A stretch of DNA of 64,000 bases from an uncultured Oscillospiraceae bacterium (GCA_949741215.1 CATJLA010000189.1:1-64000), one strand, 5' to 3'. Numbered from the stretch's first letter, positions 9,781-20,464 are shown. The notes: generated by a model from the sequence alone, not told the origin. Numbers and translations are program-made.

Positions 9781-10553
9781 TGAGACAGTCCTTTGTGATC
9801 AAGTCCGGCAGAGCAGTGGCTTCGGATCAGGTAGTGTGCATCCCAGATGCGCCTGCGTCCATAGAGGAGCAGAAGGAAGTTGTTGGGACGGAAGCGCAGC
9901 TTGATGTTCAGGCGCCTGAAATAGACCCTGAGGTGGAAAGGGAGCGGCTGCACCAGGCTATGGTGCAGGAAGCTACCCTGAAAGCTACAGAGGCGGCCAA
10001 TAAAATACTGCAGAACGCGCGGTTGGAGCAGGATAAGATCATTGCCCAGGCGAGGGAGGATTCCCAGCGTATTCGCACTGAGGCGCAAAAGGCCGCTTAT
10101 GAAGAAACCTTGAACCAGAAAAGCGGTGAGATTACTGCCTGTCTGGAAAAAGTAGACCGGTTGATGAACGAGATGCAACAACAGCAGCAAAGCTTTTTGA
10201 AGCAGTATGAGGAAGGACTTTTCAGCTTGGCTATGAGTATTGCGGAAAAGGTGCTGAACAGGGCTATTCCGGAGCATGAGGAGCTGATGGTGCCGCTGGT
10301 GAAGGAAGCAGTTTCTGCTGTAAAAAACGCCAGCTGGATCAGCGTGGAGGTTTCCAGCCAGCTGCCCGGCCTGATTGAGGCATTGAAGCAGGAGCTTGCC
10401 AACTGGCAGGCTGTTCAGCAGGTGGAAATTTCAGGGACGAATCTGCCGGTGGGTGGCTGTGTGGTAAACACCTCTTACGGCGTGGTGGATGCCTCGGTTT
10501 CAGTCCAGCTGGAAAACCTGCAGGAGCAGTTTGATAAGCTGGAAAAGCAATAA
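9777..10553 (+). CDS. fliH: Flagellar assembly protein FliH
   Basis: Coiled coil plus FliH-type C-terminus; 4-bp overlap with fliG; before fliI. Confidence 0.88.
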   Translation: MMRQSFVIKSGRAVASDQVVCIPDAPASIEEQKEVVGTEAQLDVQAPEIDPEVERERLHQAMVQEATLKATEAANKILQNARLEQDKIIAQAREDSQRIRTEAQKAAYEETLNQKSGEITACLEKVDRLMNEMQQQQQSFLKQYEEGLFSLAMSIAEKVLNRAIPEHEELMVPLVKEAVSAVKNASWISVEVSSQLPGLIEALKQELANWQAVQQVEISGTNLPVGGCVVNTSYGVVDASVSVQLENLQEQFDKLEKQ

Positions 10554-10582
10554 CCGGGAAAAACGGGAAGGAGGGCGGAGCT

Positions 10583-11908
10583 TTGGAAACAGCCGCAGTC
10601 AATTTGAATATATCGGCTTACAAGCAGATGATCCGCCTGAGCGACCTTTATACCCATAAGGGGAAAATCAGCAAGATCATGGGTATGACGGTGGAGGCCA
10701 CCGGGCTCATTTGCAATATTGGCGACATTTGTGAGATTATTATTGACGAAAACAACACCATCCTGGCGGAAGTGGTGGGGCTGAAGGAGAATGTCGTTCA
10801 GCTGATGCCATACCAGGAGATAGAGGGTATTGGATCGGACAGTATCGTCGTAAACACCGGCAATAAGCTGGAGGTTGGCATCAGTGACGAAATGACCGGC
10901 AGAGCCATTGACGCATTAGGTAATGTGATAGACGGCGGCCCGCCGGTTAAGGCAACCGCCTGGTACCCCATTAACGGAACCCATTCCAACCCTATGAACC
11001 GGCCTCCTATCTCGGAGGTAATGGAACTGGGGGTTAAGGCCATAGACGGGCTGCTGACCATGGGCAAGGGGCAAAGAATGGGAATCTTTGCGGGCAGCGG
11101 CGTAGGCAAAAGTACTTTGATGGGTATGATTGCCCGAAATGTAAAGGCAGATATTAACGTGATTGCCCTGGTAGGGGAGCGTGGCCGTGAGGTTGTGGAG
11201 TTTATCAACCGGGACTTAGGGCCGGAGGGCATGAGCCGGACAGTTTTGGTGATTGCTACCTCTGATCAGCCTGCTATGATGCGCTCCAAGTGCGCGCTGA
11301 CGGCTACGGCTATTGCGGAGTATTTTAGGGATCAGGGCAAGGACGTTCTGCTAATGATGGACTCTTTGACCCGCTTTTGTATGGCACAGCGGGAGATCGG
11401 TCTTTCTACCGGGGAGCCTCCGGTGGCAAGGGGCTATACCCCTTCCATCTATACCGTGCTGCCTAAGCTGCTGGAGCGGTCCGGCAATTTTGAAAAGGGC
11501 TCCATTACCGGGATTTATACAGTGCTGGTAGAAGGCGATGACACGAATGAACCGATTTCTGATACGGTCCGGGGTATTGTAGACGGCCACATTGTGCTTT
11601 CCAGAAAGGTGGCAATGCGCAACCATTATCCCGCTATTGATGTACTGGCGAGTATCAGCCGTTTGATGAGCAGCATTGCTGCCCCAGAGCATCAAAAGTC
11701 TGCCGGAGCGATTCGGAGAATGATGTCCACTTACCAGGAAAATACAGACCTGCTTTCTATCGGCGCTTATAAAAGCGGCAGCAACCCAGAGCTGGATGAG
11801 GCGATCCGCCATATTGACGCCATTAACGGGCTGCTTCAGCAAACGGTGGAAACAAAAGAATCCTTTGGAGATACCGTTGCCAGAATGAAGGAAATCGTAG
11901 AATCGTAA
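10583..11908 (+). CDS. fliI: Flagellum-specific ATPase FliI
   Basis: Walker A GIFAGSGVGKST, Walker B VLLMMDSLTRF; TTG start. Confidence 0.98.
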   Translation: METAAVNLNISAYKQMIRLSDLYTHKGKISKIMGMTVEATGLICNIGDICEIIIDENNTILAEVVGLKENVVQLMPYQEIEGIGSDSIVVNTGNKLEVGISDEMTGRAIDALGNVIDGGPPVKATAWYPINGTHSNPMNRPPISEVMELGVKAIDGLLTMGKGQRMGIFAGSGVGKSTLMGMIARNVKADINVIALVGERGREVVEFINRDLGPEGMSRTVLVIATSDQPAMMRSKCALTATAIAEYFRDQGKDVLLMMDSLTRFCMAQREIGLSTGEPPVARGYTPSIYTVLPKLLERSGNFEKGSITGIYTVLVEGDDTNEPISDTVRGIVDGHIVLSRKVAMRNHYPAIDVLASISRLMSSIAAPEHQKSAGAIRRMMSTYQENTDLLSIGAYKSGSNPELDEAIRHIDAINGLLQQTVETKESFGDTVARMKEIVES

Positions 11909-11935
11909 TAATGAAAACAGGAGGCCATTCCTTTC

Positions 11936-12385
11936 ATGAAGAAATTTCAGTTTTCTTTAAGCCATATGCGGGATTACAAGGATCGGATTTTGGATGAGGA
12001 GATGGGGGTTCTGCAGCGCTTAAAGGCGGAGCGGGACCAGATTCAGGACCATATTGAGAGGTTGGAGAAGGAGTTTAAGCGGCTTTCTCAAAAAATGAAG
12101 GATGCTCAGGAGAAAGGCACTACTGTCCTCGCCATGCGGGGGTTCAGCATGCAGCTGGAGAATTTGCGGCTGCAGTTGCGGGACCTGAAAATGTCGTTAA
12201 AGCTGGCGGAACGCCGGGTAGGTGATCAAACCAAAGTGGTAATTGCCGCCAATCAGGAGGTTTCCAAGCTGGATAAGCTGCAGGACAGGCAGTATGAGGA
12301 ATATCAGCATCATATGGCCAAGGCGGAGGAGGAGCGGATTGAGGAGCTTGTCACCTTGGGGCTTACCCGCCAAACCGCCGGCTGA
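11936..12385 (+). CDS. fliJ: Flagellar export protein FliJ
   Basis: Coiled-coil protein of about 150 aa, MKKFQFSLSHMRDYKDRILDEE; follows fliI. Confidence 0.9.
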   Translation: MKKFQFSLSHMRDYKDRILDEEMGVLQRLKAERDQIQDHIERLEKEFKRLSQKMKDAQEKGTTVLAMRGFSMQLENLRLQLRDLKMSLKLAERRVGDQTKVVIAANQEVSKLDKLQDRQYEEYQHHMAKAEEERIEELVTLGLTRQTAG

Positions 12386-12727
12386 TATACCAGGTATTTG
12401 CTTTTGGGACGCCGAAATTTGAGGCCCTGTGGCTTCAGGGCAAAACAGCAGAGCTTGAAATTTTGACGTCTAAGAAATAAGGCTGTTATGAAAGCAATGC
12501 TTCAATAAAAACCAGCCTGATTTTGGGGCGAACTGAAGCAGTTTTAAGCCAAAACCACTCCATTTTGAGCAAAAACAGAGGCATTTTACCTATTAAAATT
12601 ACAGGACACCGCAACTTTGGAGCTTGCTTTTCATAAGATAGAATGGGATGCTTTGGCAGCTTTTAATCACACTATTTGTCGGGTTGTACCGGTTGAATAG
12701 AAATTTCTTGAAAGGAGGTGAAAAAGA

Positions 12728-13816
12728 GTGGAGAATATTTCAGTGGCACAGGCTATGGGTACGCAGTCTGCCGGCCTGAGGAGTATGCTGGGATTGGGCG
12801 GAGGACAGCAGATTTCCGGTGATCCTTTTGCGATGATTTTTCAGCAGATGACCGATGGGGACGGTGAAAATGTTCTTGATATGCTGTTCAGTCAGCTGAC
12901 CGGAGAGGATAACAAGAAGGACGCCAACCAAATGGCCATGCAGATGATGGCGGAAATGCTGTTCAGCAACCCTGCGCTTCTTCCCATGCTGCAGGCGGAA
13001 CAGCCGGCAGTGGCAGAGGCGATGCTTGCAGAGCTGGGCAATGTTAGAGGAATTACAGATATTGTAGGAGAGCTGGTGGAGCAGCAGATCCTCACAGATG
13101 CTCAGCCGGAGGAAAACCCGCTGGAAAGCAAGGAGAATATGACGCAGCAGGAGTTCTATTCCGTGCTGCAGAATGCCTGGAAGGAAGAGCAGCAGCCTAC
13201 TACTATGGGCTTTAGTTTGCAGCATAACGCTGTGCGGGAAGCAAAGCAGCTGCTGGCGCAAAGGCCGAAAGAGGAAAACACCCAGGCTTTGGATGTGGAA
13301 AGCTTACAGGCTGCCGTTGACCAGAATCGGTTCTCGCCTTTTGAAAAGGTGCTGGAGCATAAGGAATTCCAGCTGCCGGACACCAATGAGATTGCTCAGC
13401 AGGTAAAGGGCGGGATTCTGGATAATGTGGCAAAGGGCAAAAACGAGTTTATTGTAAAGCTGGAGCCCGAGGGTATTGGAGAGATTGTGGTAAAGCTCTC
13501 AGAGAATAAGGACAGAATCTCCCTGACTATCTTTACCGCCAGCGAGCAGACCGCCAAGATGATTTCCAACGAGGTTGCGGCGCTGCAGAACTCTTTGCGG
13601 CCGTTGAACGCACAGGTGGAGCAGATCATTACTGCGCCGGACGCCCAGAGTGCAGCTTTTGCGGCTCAAACCGCTTTGGCTGACCAGAACAGCCAGTCTA
13701 ACCGGCAGTTTATGGAGGATTGGCAGCGGTATCAGGGCAGTGAACAGCAGCAGGACGGCGAGGAATTCAGCGATATGGTGGTTCAGCCTGAGGACAGGCT
13801 GGATACCTATATTTAG
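12728..13816 (+). CDS. fliK: Flagellar hook-length control protein FliK
   Basis: C-terminal Flg_hook-type core KNEFIVKLEPEGIGEIVVKLSENKDRISLTIFTASEQTAKMISNEVAALQNSLR. Confidence 0.9.
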   Translation: MENISVAQAMGTQSAGLRSMLGLGGGQQISGDPFAMIFQQMTDGDGENVLDMLFSQLTGEDNKKDANQMAMQMMAEMLFSNPALLPMLQAEQPAVAEAMLAELGNVRGITDIVGELVEQQILTDAQPEENPLESKENMTQQEFYSVLQNAWKEEQQPTTMGFSLQHNAVREAKQLLAQRPKEENTQALDVESLQAAVDQNRFSPFEKVLEHKEFQLPDTNEIAQQVKGGILDNVAKGKNEFIVKLEPEGIGEIVVKLSENKDRISLTIFTASEQTAKMISNEVAALQNSLRPLNAQVEQIITAPDAQSAAFAAQTALADQNSQSNRQFMEDWQRYQGSEQQQDGEEFSDMVVQPEDRLDTYI

Positions 13817-13855
13817 TGCTTTTGTCCGAAACAACAGTGGAAAGGAGGAATTTAT

Positions 13856-14848
13856 ATGGTTGACGGCATTACCAGCTATAATTACAACAGCTACCGCAAT
13901 CAGTGGCAGAACAAGGTAACTGAGGATACTGATGAAACCGACGAAACAGAAGAAACCGATAAAACGCAGGTTTGGGACGCAGTGTTTACTGATGAGAAAG
14001 AGAATGGCGTTTCGGTAGACGACTTTTTGAACCTGATGGTGGCTCAGCTGCGGAATCAGGACTTTATGAACCCGGTGGACGATACCCAGTATGTTACTCA
14101 GTTGGCCCAGTTTGCCTCCATGCAGCAGATGCAGGAGATGGCAACCTACATGAAAACCAACTATGTGATGTCTTTGGTAGGCAAAAATGTTACAGCAGCC
14201 AAGTTTACTGTAGGCGGCGAGTTGCAGAAGGAAACCGGTGCGGTGGAGAGAATTACTCTGGCTAATAACGAGTTTGCCATTTATGTGAATAAAAAGAAGT
14301 TCACTTTGGAGCAGATTATGGAGATTCACAACGGCACTGTTACCCCCGGTGACGATCCGGATGCCCCGGATGACAGCACAGAGGGGAACAACCCCGGAAG
14401 CTTGGAGTACTTGACCTCCTTGATCGGCAAAAAGGTTACGGTAAATCGCTTTGACGAGGACGGCGAGCCTTTGAACCAGCTGGCGGGCTATGTGGAAAAG
14501 ATTTCTACGGCGGACGGCAAGTATCAGGTGTTTATTGACGGCGAGTGGTATCCCTTGAAGGACGTGGTGGAGGTCAGCGAGGATGACTCCAGCGGCGTGC
14601 AGATGAACGGGATTCATGGCGGCAGTACGGTAACAGATCCGGACGATTCCGGCACACAGACCCCTGCAGACCCGAATGCTCCTGTGGATGGCACCGACCC
14701 AACAACCCCTGGAGGCTCGGACACTGAAAATCCGGAGAACCCCGGCGGTGAGATAGTGGAAAACCCCAATGGACCGGGTCACTCTCAAACAGAGGGCGGG
14801 GACACTGGCAGCACTGACGTCCCAAACCCGGATGAGGTTACCCAATAA
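13856..14848 (+). CDS. flgD: Flagellar hook assembly protein FlgD with extended acidic tail
   Basis: DFLNLMVAQLRNQDFMNPVDDTQYVTQLAQFASMQQMQEM is the FlgD N-terminal signature. Confidence 0.95.
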   Translation: MVDGITSYNYNSYRNQWQNKVTEDTDETDETEETDKTQVWDAVFTDEKENGVSVDDFLNLMVAQLRNQDFMNPVDDTQYVTQLAQFASMQQMQEMATYMKTNYVMSLVGKNVTAAKFTVGGELQKETGAVERITLANNEFAIYVNKKKFTLEQIMEIHNGTVTPGDDPDAPDDSTEGNNPGSLEYLTSLIGKKVTVNRFDEDGEPLNQLAGYVEKISTADGKYQVFIDGEWYPLKDVVEVSEDDSSGVQMNGIHGGSTVTDPDDSGTQTPADPNAPVDGTDPTTPGGSDTENPENPGGEIVENPNGPGHSQTEGGDTGSTDVPNPDEVTQ

Positions 14849-14878
14849 GCAAGATTTTTAAGAAAGGAATGAGGGCAA

Positions 14879-15277
14879 ATGGATAATCTGCTGATACGGC
14901 GCAGAATGAGCGTACCGGTTACAACAGGAATCCCGGAAGCTGCCGGCAGCCAAAAGCAGAAGGCGGTTTCTTCCCAGAATGTCCCTTCCTTCCGACAGGT
15001 TTTAGAGCAAACGGCGCAGGCCGAAGGGATTTCTTTTACAAAGCACGCGGCAGAGCGGGTTGTAACAAGAGAGATCCAGCTTACGGCGTCCAGCATGGAA
15101 CGGCTGAACGAGGGATTAAAAATTGCGCAGGAAAAAGGCATGGAGGACGCCCTGATTCTGATGGATGGCTCGGCATTTATTGTGAACGCCAAAAGCGGAA
15201 GGGTAATCACTGCGCTGGACAATCGGGAAACAAACGGAAAAGCAATTACAAATATCAGCGGGGCCGTGATTATTTGA
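14879..15277 (+). CDS. Flagellar operon protein, TIGR02530-like
   Basis: SFTKHAAERVVTREIQLTASSMERLNEGLKIAQEKGMEDALILMDGSAFIVNAKSGRVITAL; between flgD and flgE. Confidence 0.88.
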   Translation: MDNLLIRRRMSVPVTTGIPEAAGSQKQKAVSSQNVPSFRQVLEQTAQAEGISFTKHAAERVVTREIQLTASSMERLNEGLKIAQEKGMEDALILMDGSAFIVNAKSGRVITALDNRETNGKAITNISGAVII

Positions 15278-15373
15278 CTGGACCACACAGCCGAAATCGG
15301 CTGCAAGGAGGTCAAACGGGGCTTTGAATGACAGAAAAGCCCCCCACGGCCCGGAAGGGAGACTTGTTTTAAT

Positions 15374-17158
15374 ATGGTTAGATCTATGTACTCCGGTGTA
15401 GCAGGCATGAAAGCCAATCAGAGCAGAATGGACGTTATCGGTAACAATATCTCCAACTCCAATACTTACGGCTTCAAATCCAGCCGGGCAACCTTTAGAG
15501 ATATGTATTACCAGCAGTTGAAAGGTGCTTCTGCCGGTACTCAGACCCGGGGCGGCGTAAGCCCCTCCATGGTAGGTTACGGCGCGCAGCTTTCCAGCGT
15601 TGACCTGCTGATGACCCAGTCCTCCATGACGTCCACCGGTAACCCGCTGGATATTGCCATCACCGGTGAGGGCTTCCTCCAGGTAATGGATCCGGACGGA
15701 AATATCTACTACACCAAGGCTGGTATGTTGGACATCGACGCCGCCACAGGCGCTGTAATCGACTCCAACGGTAACTTTGTGCTTGGTACCGGCGCCACCA
15801 ACGGTAAGCTGGACAGTACTACCCCCGGCAGCAATAAGATTTTCATCCAGGTAGACCCGGTGCAGGCCAGCGTGGCCAGTGTAGAGAAGGAAGTAAGCGG
15901 AAGAATGATCCGTATTTCCTCCACCGAGCAGGTAAAGGACGCTAACATCAGCTTTACCTTTACCAAGTCCACCAGTATGCCTGACGGGCAGTTTGTGCAG
16001 GCTATTATGGACGGCACCACCTCGGTTATCAATATTCAGCTGAATGCCAACGAGACCTTTGAGAGCGTAAGCCAGCTGAATAACCTGATTAACGACGCTA
16101 TTACCGATGCTTATGGCGGCCAGCACCCCGGCGGCAGCTACAGCTTTGAGTTCGATCCTGATCCCTTTACGGACGGCGGGCTCACCGGTGCGGAGATTAT
16201 TGATGTAGCATCCTCTGATTACGAGGGCGGCGGTGTAGAAGTAGCGCCCGGCGGAACCGTTACTTTACCCGGCGGTGTTGACGCTTCTATCGGTGCTATT
16301 GATGCCAACGGCAGATTTTTGAACGGCTTTAAGTTCAACAGCATTGGTTCCGCATTTTCCGGCGCAGGCGAGGGTACTATTCAGATTACCAAAAATGCGG
16401 CTACTGCGGATGCGGAGGAAAGTTACACCATCACCTTTACCACTGCCGGCGACCCCAATAACAATAATGAGGGTGCAATGACCTACACCGGCACCATCAC
16501 CAAAAACCGTGCAGATGCTTCTACTGGCGGCAATACCATTAAGCTGGAGATAGATTCTGCAAATTCCGCTAATCAGGGACGGGGCGCAAACGATTACATC
16601 GTGTTCTCTTACCCCAACACTACCAATATTGAGGCTGTGCTTGGCGCTACCACAACCGGCGGAACCACCACTCCTGCTGCGGGCGGAGCAACGGCAAGCG
16701 CTGTTATTGGTACTGCAACCGCTCAGGAGCCTACCAGGAGCGTTGGTTTGGGCAAAGGCACCTTCACCTTGGAGGGCGGCACCGCTTACACCACTCAGGA
16801 TATCAGCGACCTGACCGGTATCTCCATCGGCCCGGACGGTACCATCATGGGTACCTCTGAGGCGGGGCTCCAGGTACTGGGCAGAATCGATTTGGCAGCT
16901 TTCGGCAATGCGGCCGGCCTGATGCAGAGTGGCAACAGCTACTTTGTGGAAAGCGCTAACTCCGGCGCGCCTCGGGTCTCTATTGCTGGCGAAAACGGCA
17001 CCGGTGCTATCAAGAACAGTTCTCTGGAGATGTCCAACGTTGACCTTTCTCAGGAATTCTCCGACATGATTGTTACCCAGAGAGGCTTCCAGGCCTGCTC
17101 TCGTTTGATCACTGTATCCGATACCATGCTGGAAGAGCTGATCAACCTGAAGAGGTAA
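15374..17158 (+). CDS. flgE: Flagellar hook protein FlgE
   Basis: MVRSMYSGVAGMKANQSRMDVIGNNISNSNTYGFKSSRATF and C-terminal VDLSQEFSDMIVTQRGFQACSRLITVSDTMLEELINLKR. Confidence 0.97.
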   Translation: MVRSMYSGVAGMKANQSRMDVIGNNISNSNTYGFKSSRATFRDMYYQQLKGASAGTQTRGGVSPSMVGYGAQLSSVDLLMTQSSMTSTGNPLDIAITGEGFLQVMDPDGNIYYTKAGMLDIDAATGAVIDSNGNFVLGTGATNGKLDSTTPGSNKIFIQVDPVQASVASVEKEVSGRMIRISSTEQVKDANISFTFTKSTSMPDGQFVQAIMDGTTSVINIQLNANETFESVSQLNNLINDAITDAYGGQHPGGSYSFEFDPDPFTDGGLTGAEIIDVASSDYEGGGVEVAPGGTVTLPGGVDASIGAIDANGRFLNGFKFNSIGSAFSGAGEGTIQITKNAATADAEESYTITFTTAGDPNNNNEGAMTYTGTITKNRADASTGGNTIKLEIDSANSANQGRGANDYIVFSYPNTTNIEAVLGATTTGGTTTPAAGGATASAVIGTATAQEPTRSVGLGKGTFTLEGGTAYTTQDISDLTGISIGPDGTIMGTSEAGLQVLGRIDLAAFGNAAGLMQSGNSYFVESANSGAPRVSIAGENGTGAIKNSSLEMSNVDLSQEFSDMIVTQRGFQACSRLITVSDTMLEELINLKR

Positions 17159-17170
17159 AAATTTTCTCTG

Positions 17171-17243
17171 TTTTCCGTTTCAGGGACGTCCTGCAGGCGA
17201 TGCGCCGGACGCACCGCAGCAGTGCCGTCCTGAAACGGGAAAA
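17171..17243 (+). terminator. Large imperfect hairpin between flgE and flbD built from inverted motif copies
   Basis: TTTTCCGTTTCAGGGACG ... CGTCCTGAAACGGGAAAA with TTTCAGGGACGTCCTGC / GCAGTGCCGTCCTGAAA arms. Confidence 0.65.
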
Positions 17244-17447
17244 GCAGGAAAAAAATTTTACTTGCATCTCGTACAAAATAGTTGTAAACTAAAGTGTAAA
17301 CTGTTTTCGTTCTCTTGCTTTATTTTTAAGGCGGGGGGAGCGGGGCAGCTTTCGGGCATTCTGTTGCTGCCTGAGGAATGGCGGTCATCCTTGTGGGGGG
17401 AAGCCGGTATTCCTTTGGCAGAAACATATAAAGAAGGAGGGGTTTGC

Positions 17448-17672
17448 ATGATTGTTCTGAATACCCTGAAGGGCGGACCCTTTGCTCTGAACTGCGATAT
17501 GATTGAAACTGTTTTGGAAAATCCGGATACGACCATTACCCTGACCAATGGCAAAATTTATATTGTGCGGGAATCTATGCAGGAGGTTATTGAGAAGAGT
17601 ATCGCCTATCACCGACAGATTTTCCAGAGAAAAACCGAGACAGAAACCACAAGCAGAGAGAAGGATGAGTAA
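17448..17672 (+). CDS. flbD: Flagellar protein FlbD
   Basis: MIVLNTLKGGPFALNCDMIETVLENPDTTITLTNGKIYIVRESMQEVIEK; AAGAAGGAGG RBS. Confidence 0.95.
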   Translation: MIVLNTLKGGPFALNCDMIETVLENPDTTITLTNGKIYIVRESMQEVIEKSIAYHRQIFQRKTETETTSREKDE

Positions 17673-17675
17673 AGA

Positions 17676-18503
17676 ATGGATATATTTACGTTACTTGGAT
17701 GGTTAGTGGCCATCGTCGTTGTTCTGTTTGGTATTTTGTTTGATAAGAATGCGGGTTTTGTAATGGATAACCTGCAGAACTTCTGGGACTCGTCCAGTGT
17801 CGTAATTGTAATAGGCGGCGTAGTTTCTGCCTTGATGGTTGCGTATCCCCTTAAGACCTTTGCGAAGATTCCTAAACATCTGAAAATACTCTTTTTGCCC
17901 CCTAAGTGGGATCCCAAGCAGTATATTGTTCAGATTGTGGATATGGCCAAGGAGGCTCGTATCAACGGCCTGCTCTCTTTGGAAAGCAAGCTGGCGGAGA
18001 CAAAGGATCAGTTTTTGAAAACCAGCATGATGATGGTGGTTGATGCTGTGGAGCCGGAAAAGGTGAAGCAGGTGCTGGAGGCAGAGCTGGACGCCTTGGA
18101 TGACCGACATTCTCAGGATCGTAGCTTTTATGACAGAGCCTCTGCGTTCGGCCCTGCGTTTGGTATGATTGGTACCCTGATGGGACTGATTAACCTGATG
18201 AAGTCACTGGATAACCCGGACGCCATTGCGCCGGCTATGGCCGTTGCGCTGGTTACTACCTTCTACGGTAGTATTTTGGCGAATGTTATCTTTACACCTA
18301 TTTCCAGTAAGCTGAAGGCCCGCCACGATGAGGAATACCTTTGTAAGCTGATTATTGTAGAGGGTGTGCAGTCTATCCAGGCCGGTGACAATGCCCGCTT
18401 TATTGAAGAAAAGCTGACCCAGATGCTGCCTGCCTACACCTTGAAGAAGGGCCTGCCCGGCGGCGGCGCAAGCTCCGGCGGAGACGGCGGCGGTAAGGAG
18501 TAA
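17676..18503 (+). CDS. motA: Flagellar stator protein MotA
   Basis: MotA/TolQ-type channel; GPAFGMIGTLMGLINLMKSLDNPDAIAPAMAVALVTTFYGSILAN. Confidence 0.96.
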   Translation: MDIFTLLGWLVAIVVVLFGILFDKNAGFVMDNLQNFWDSSSVVIVIGGVVSALMVAYPLKTFAKIPKHLKILFLPPKWDPKQYIVQIVDMAKEARINGLLSLESKLAETKDQFLKTSMMMVVDAVEPEKVKQVLEAELDALDDRHSQDRSFYDRASAFGPAFGMIGTLMGLINLMKSLDNPDAIAPAMAVALVTTFYGSILANVIFTPISSKLKARHDEEYLCKLIIVEGVQSIQAGDNARFIEEKLTQMLPAYTLKKGLPGGGASSGGDGGGKE

Positions 18504-18547
18504 AGAACTCTGCGAGCTGTAATGTCTGAGGAAAGGAGAGCCTGCAT

Positions 18548-19402
18548 ATGAGCAAAAAACCGGAAGAATCAATAGATGCCGGTTCATGGATGAATACATA
18601 TTCCGACATGGTTACCCTGCTGCTTTGCTTTTTTGCACTGCTGCTGAGCTTTTCCCAGGTAAATGCGGAAAAATGGGAGCAGATTGTAAAAGCCTTTGTA
18701 AACCCAGGCGACGAAACCTCTCAGGTTGTCATCATAGACCCTGATAAGGTAGAGCCGGGCGACGAACCGCTGCCAAATCAGTCAGATGCAGAGCAGATAG
18801 ACCCTGGGGTATCTGCTACGGAGTCCCCTCTGCCGGTAGACTTTGATGATCTGTTTGAGTACCTGGATAATTTTATTAAAGAGAATAACCTGAGCGATTC
18901 CGTTGAAGTAACCAGCGGTGGCGACAATGTGGTGTATATCCGGTTCCAGAACAATGTCTTTTTTAGCCCCAACGAATACACGCTTTTGCCTGCGGCGAAT
19001 GAAATACTGGGCTTTTTAGGAGATTGTGTCCATAATGTAGAGGATCAGATCTACATTATCAGTATAAACGGGCATACTGCAGCAGTGGATTGGGGCGATT
19101 ATGGGGTGTCCGACTGGATGCTTTCAGGAGAACGCGCCAGTACTGTTGCGATATACCTAGAAGAGAAAAAAGGGGTAGATCCCAAGAAACTGCGTCCCAT
19201 GGGTTATGGCAGAAACTACCCGATTGCCGACAACGATACTCCGGAAGGCAGAGAGCAAAACCGTCGGGTAGATATTACCATTATCCGGGATACACAAGGG
19301 GCCGGGGACGGTTCTGTAACCGACGAGCTTGCCAGTCTGTTTGACCCCGCACAGTTCCCACGCTCTGGCGGCGTTACCGATATTATGACGCCAGGCTCTT
19401 AA
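18548..19402 (+). CDS. motB: Flagellar stator protein MotB
   Basis: WMNTYSDMVTLLLCFFALLLSFSQV and OmpA-like peptidoglycan-binding C-terminus. Confidence 0.96.
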   Translation: MSKKPEESIDAGSWMNTYSDMVTLLLCFFALLLSFSQVNAEKWEQIVKAFVNPGDETSQVVIIDPDKVEPGDEPLPNQSDAEQIDPGVSATESPLPVDFDDLFEYLDNFIKENNLSDSVEVTSGGDNVVYIRFQNNVFFSPNEYTLLPAANEILGFLGDCVHNVEDQIYIISINGHTAAVDWGDYGVSDWMLSGERASTVAIYLEEKKGVDPKKLRPMGYGRNYPIADNDTPEGREQNRRVDITIIRDTQGAGDGSVTDELASLFDPAQFPRSGGVTDIMTPGS

Positions 19403-19435
19403 CTCGGGAAAAAAGTAAATCAAAGGAGTAAGATT

Positions 19436-20464
19436 ATGCCAGAGCAACTGTCACAAAGCCAGATAGATGCGCTGCTTCAAAAGATGAGCTCCGGAGAGGC
19501 CCATGAAGTTCAGGAAGAAACGACCAAGGTTCGGGAATATGACTTTCGGTCCCCGAAAAAGTTTACCAAAGAGCAGTTAAAGTCGTTAGACAGCCTGCAT
19601 GAAACCTTTTCCCGGATGCTTTCCCCTTATTTCTCCGGTCTGCTGCGAACAGCCTGTGAAATAGAGGTAGCGCAGATTGAGGAGCAAAGCTACTATGAGT
19701 ACAGCAACGCCCTACCAGATACGGCTCTGATTGGAATGCTGGATCTAAAGCCGGTTAATCACAACTATGACGAAGCCCGCATGATTGTGAATCTGCCTAT
19801 GTCCATTGGGTTTTACCTGGTAGACCGTGTGCTGGGCGGGCCAGGTACGGGTATTGATTATGACAGGGACTACACTGATGTTGAGATTGCAATTCTCTCC
19901 ACGGTTTTGCAGAATATTACACAGCGTTTGCAGGATACCTGGAGCAGCAATTTGGATCTCGAAATAAAAATGGACGGGATTGAAACCAACTCCCGCCTGC
20001 TGCAGGTGTTTGCCCCGGGGGACGTCGTGGTTATCGTAGTGCTGAACGTTAAGTTTGACAACAAGATGGACGGTTTGATGAACATCTGTATTCCCGGTGA
20101 GTTTTTGGAGCAGGTGTCGGATACCTTCAATATTCGGTATGCTCATGCCAGCAAGCGGCAGGACCCATCCAAGGAGGAATCCAAAAAACGGCTGATTCTG
20201 GAAAATGTCTGCTCTTCCAACATGGAGGTTCAGGCGATCTTCGATCAGTTCCAGATGTCGCTGAAGGATATTATGCAGCTGCAGCCGGATGATATTATTC
20301 CCCTTAGCAAGCCCATCAACAGCGATATTCTGGTAACCATCGACAAAACCCCCTGGTTTACCGCCAAGCTGGGCGAAACCAAGCAGAAAAAGGCTATCAA
20401 GCTGCAAAATATAGTGAGTAATGGAGATGAAAATATCCAATGGAAGAGCGTAACCAGCCAGTAG
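19436..20464 (+). CDS. fliM: Flagellar motor switch protein FliM
   Basis: LSQSQIDALLQKMSSGE ... YDFRSPKKFTKEQLKSLDSLHETFSRMLSPYFSGLLR. Confidence 0.97.
   Translation: MPEQLSQSQIDALLQKMSSGEAHEVQEETTKVREYDFRSPKKFTKEQLKSLDSLHETFSRMLSPYFSGLLRTACEIEVAQIEEQSYYEYSNALPDTALIGMLDLKPVNHNYDEARMIVNLPMSIGFYLVDRVLGGPGTGIDYDRDYTDVEIAILSTVLQNITQRLQDTWSSNLDLEIKMDGIETNSRLLQVFAPGDVVVIVVLNVKFDNKMDGLMNICIPGEFLEQVSDTFNIRYAHASKRQDPSKEESKKRLILENVCSSNMEVQAIFDQFQMSLKDIMQLQPDDIIPLSKPINSDILVTIDKTPWFTAKLGETKQKKAIKLQNIVSNGDENIQWKSVTSQ

Noticed and set aside
13499-14845. 448-aa ORF antisense to fliK/flgD
   Set aside because: Shadow ORF spanning two genuine + strand genes; no recognisable domain.
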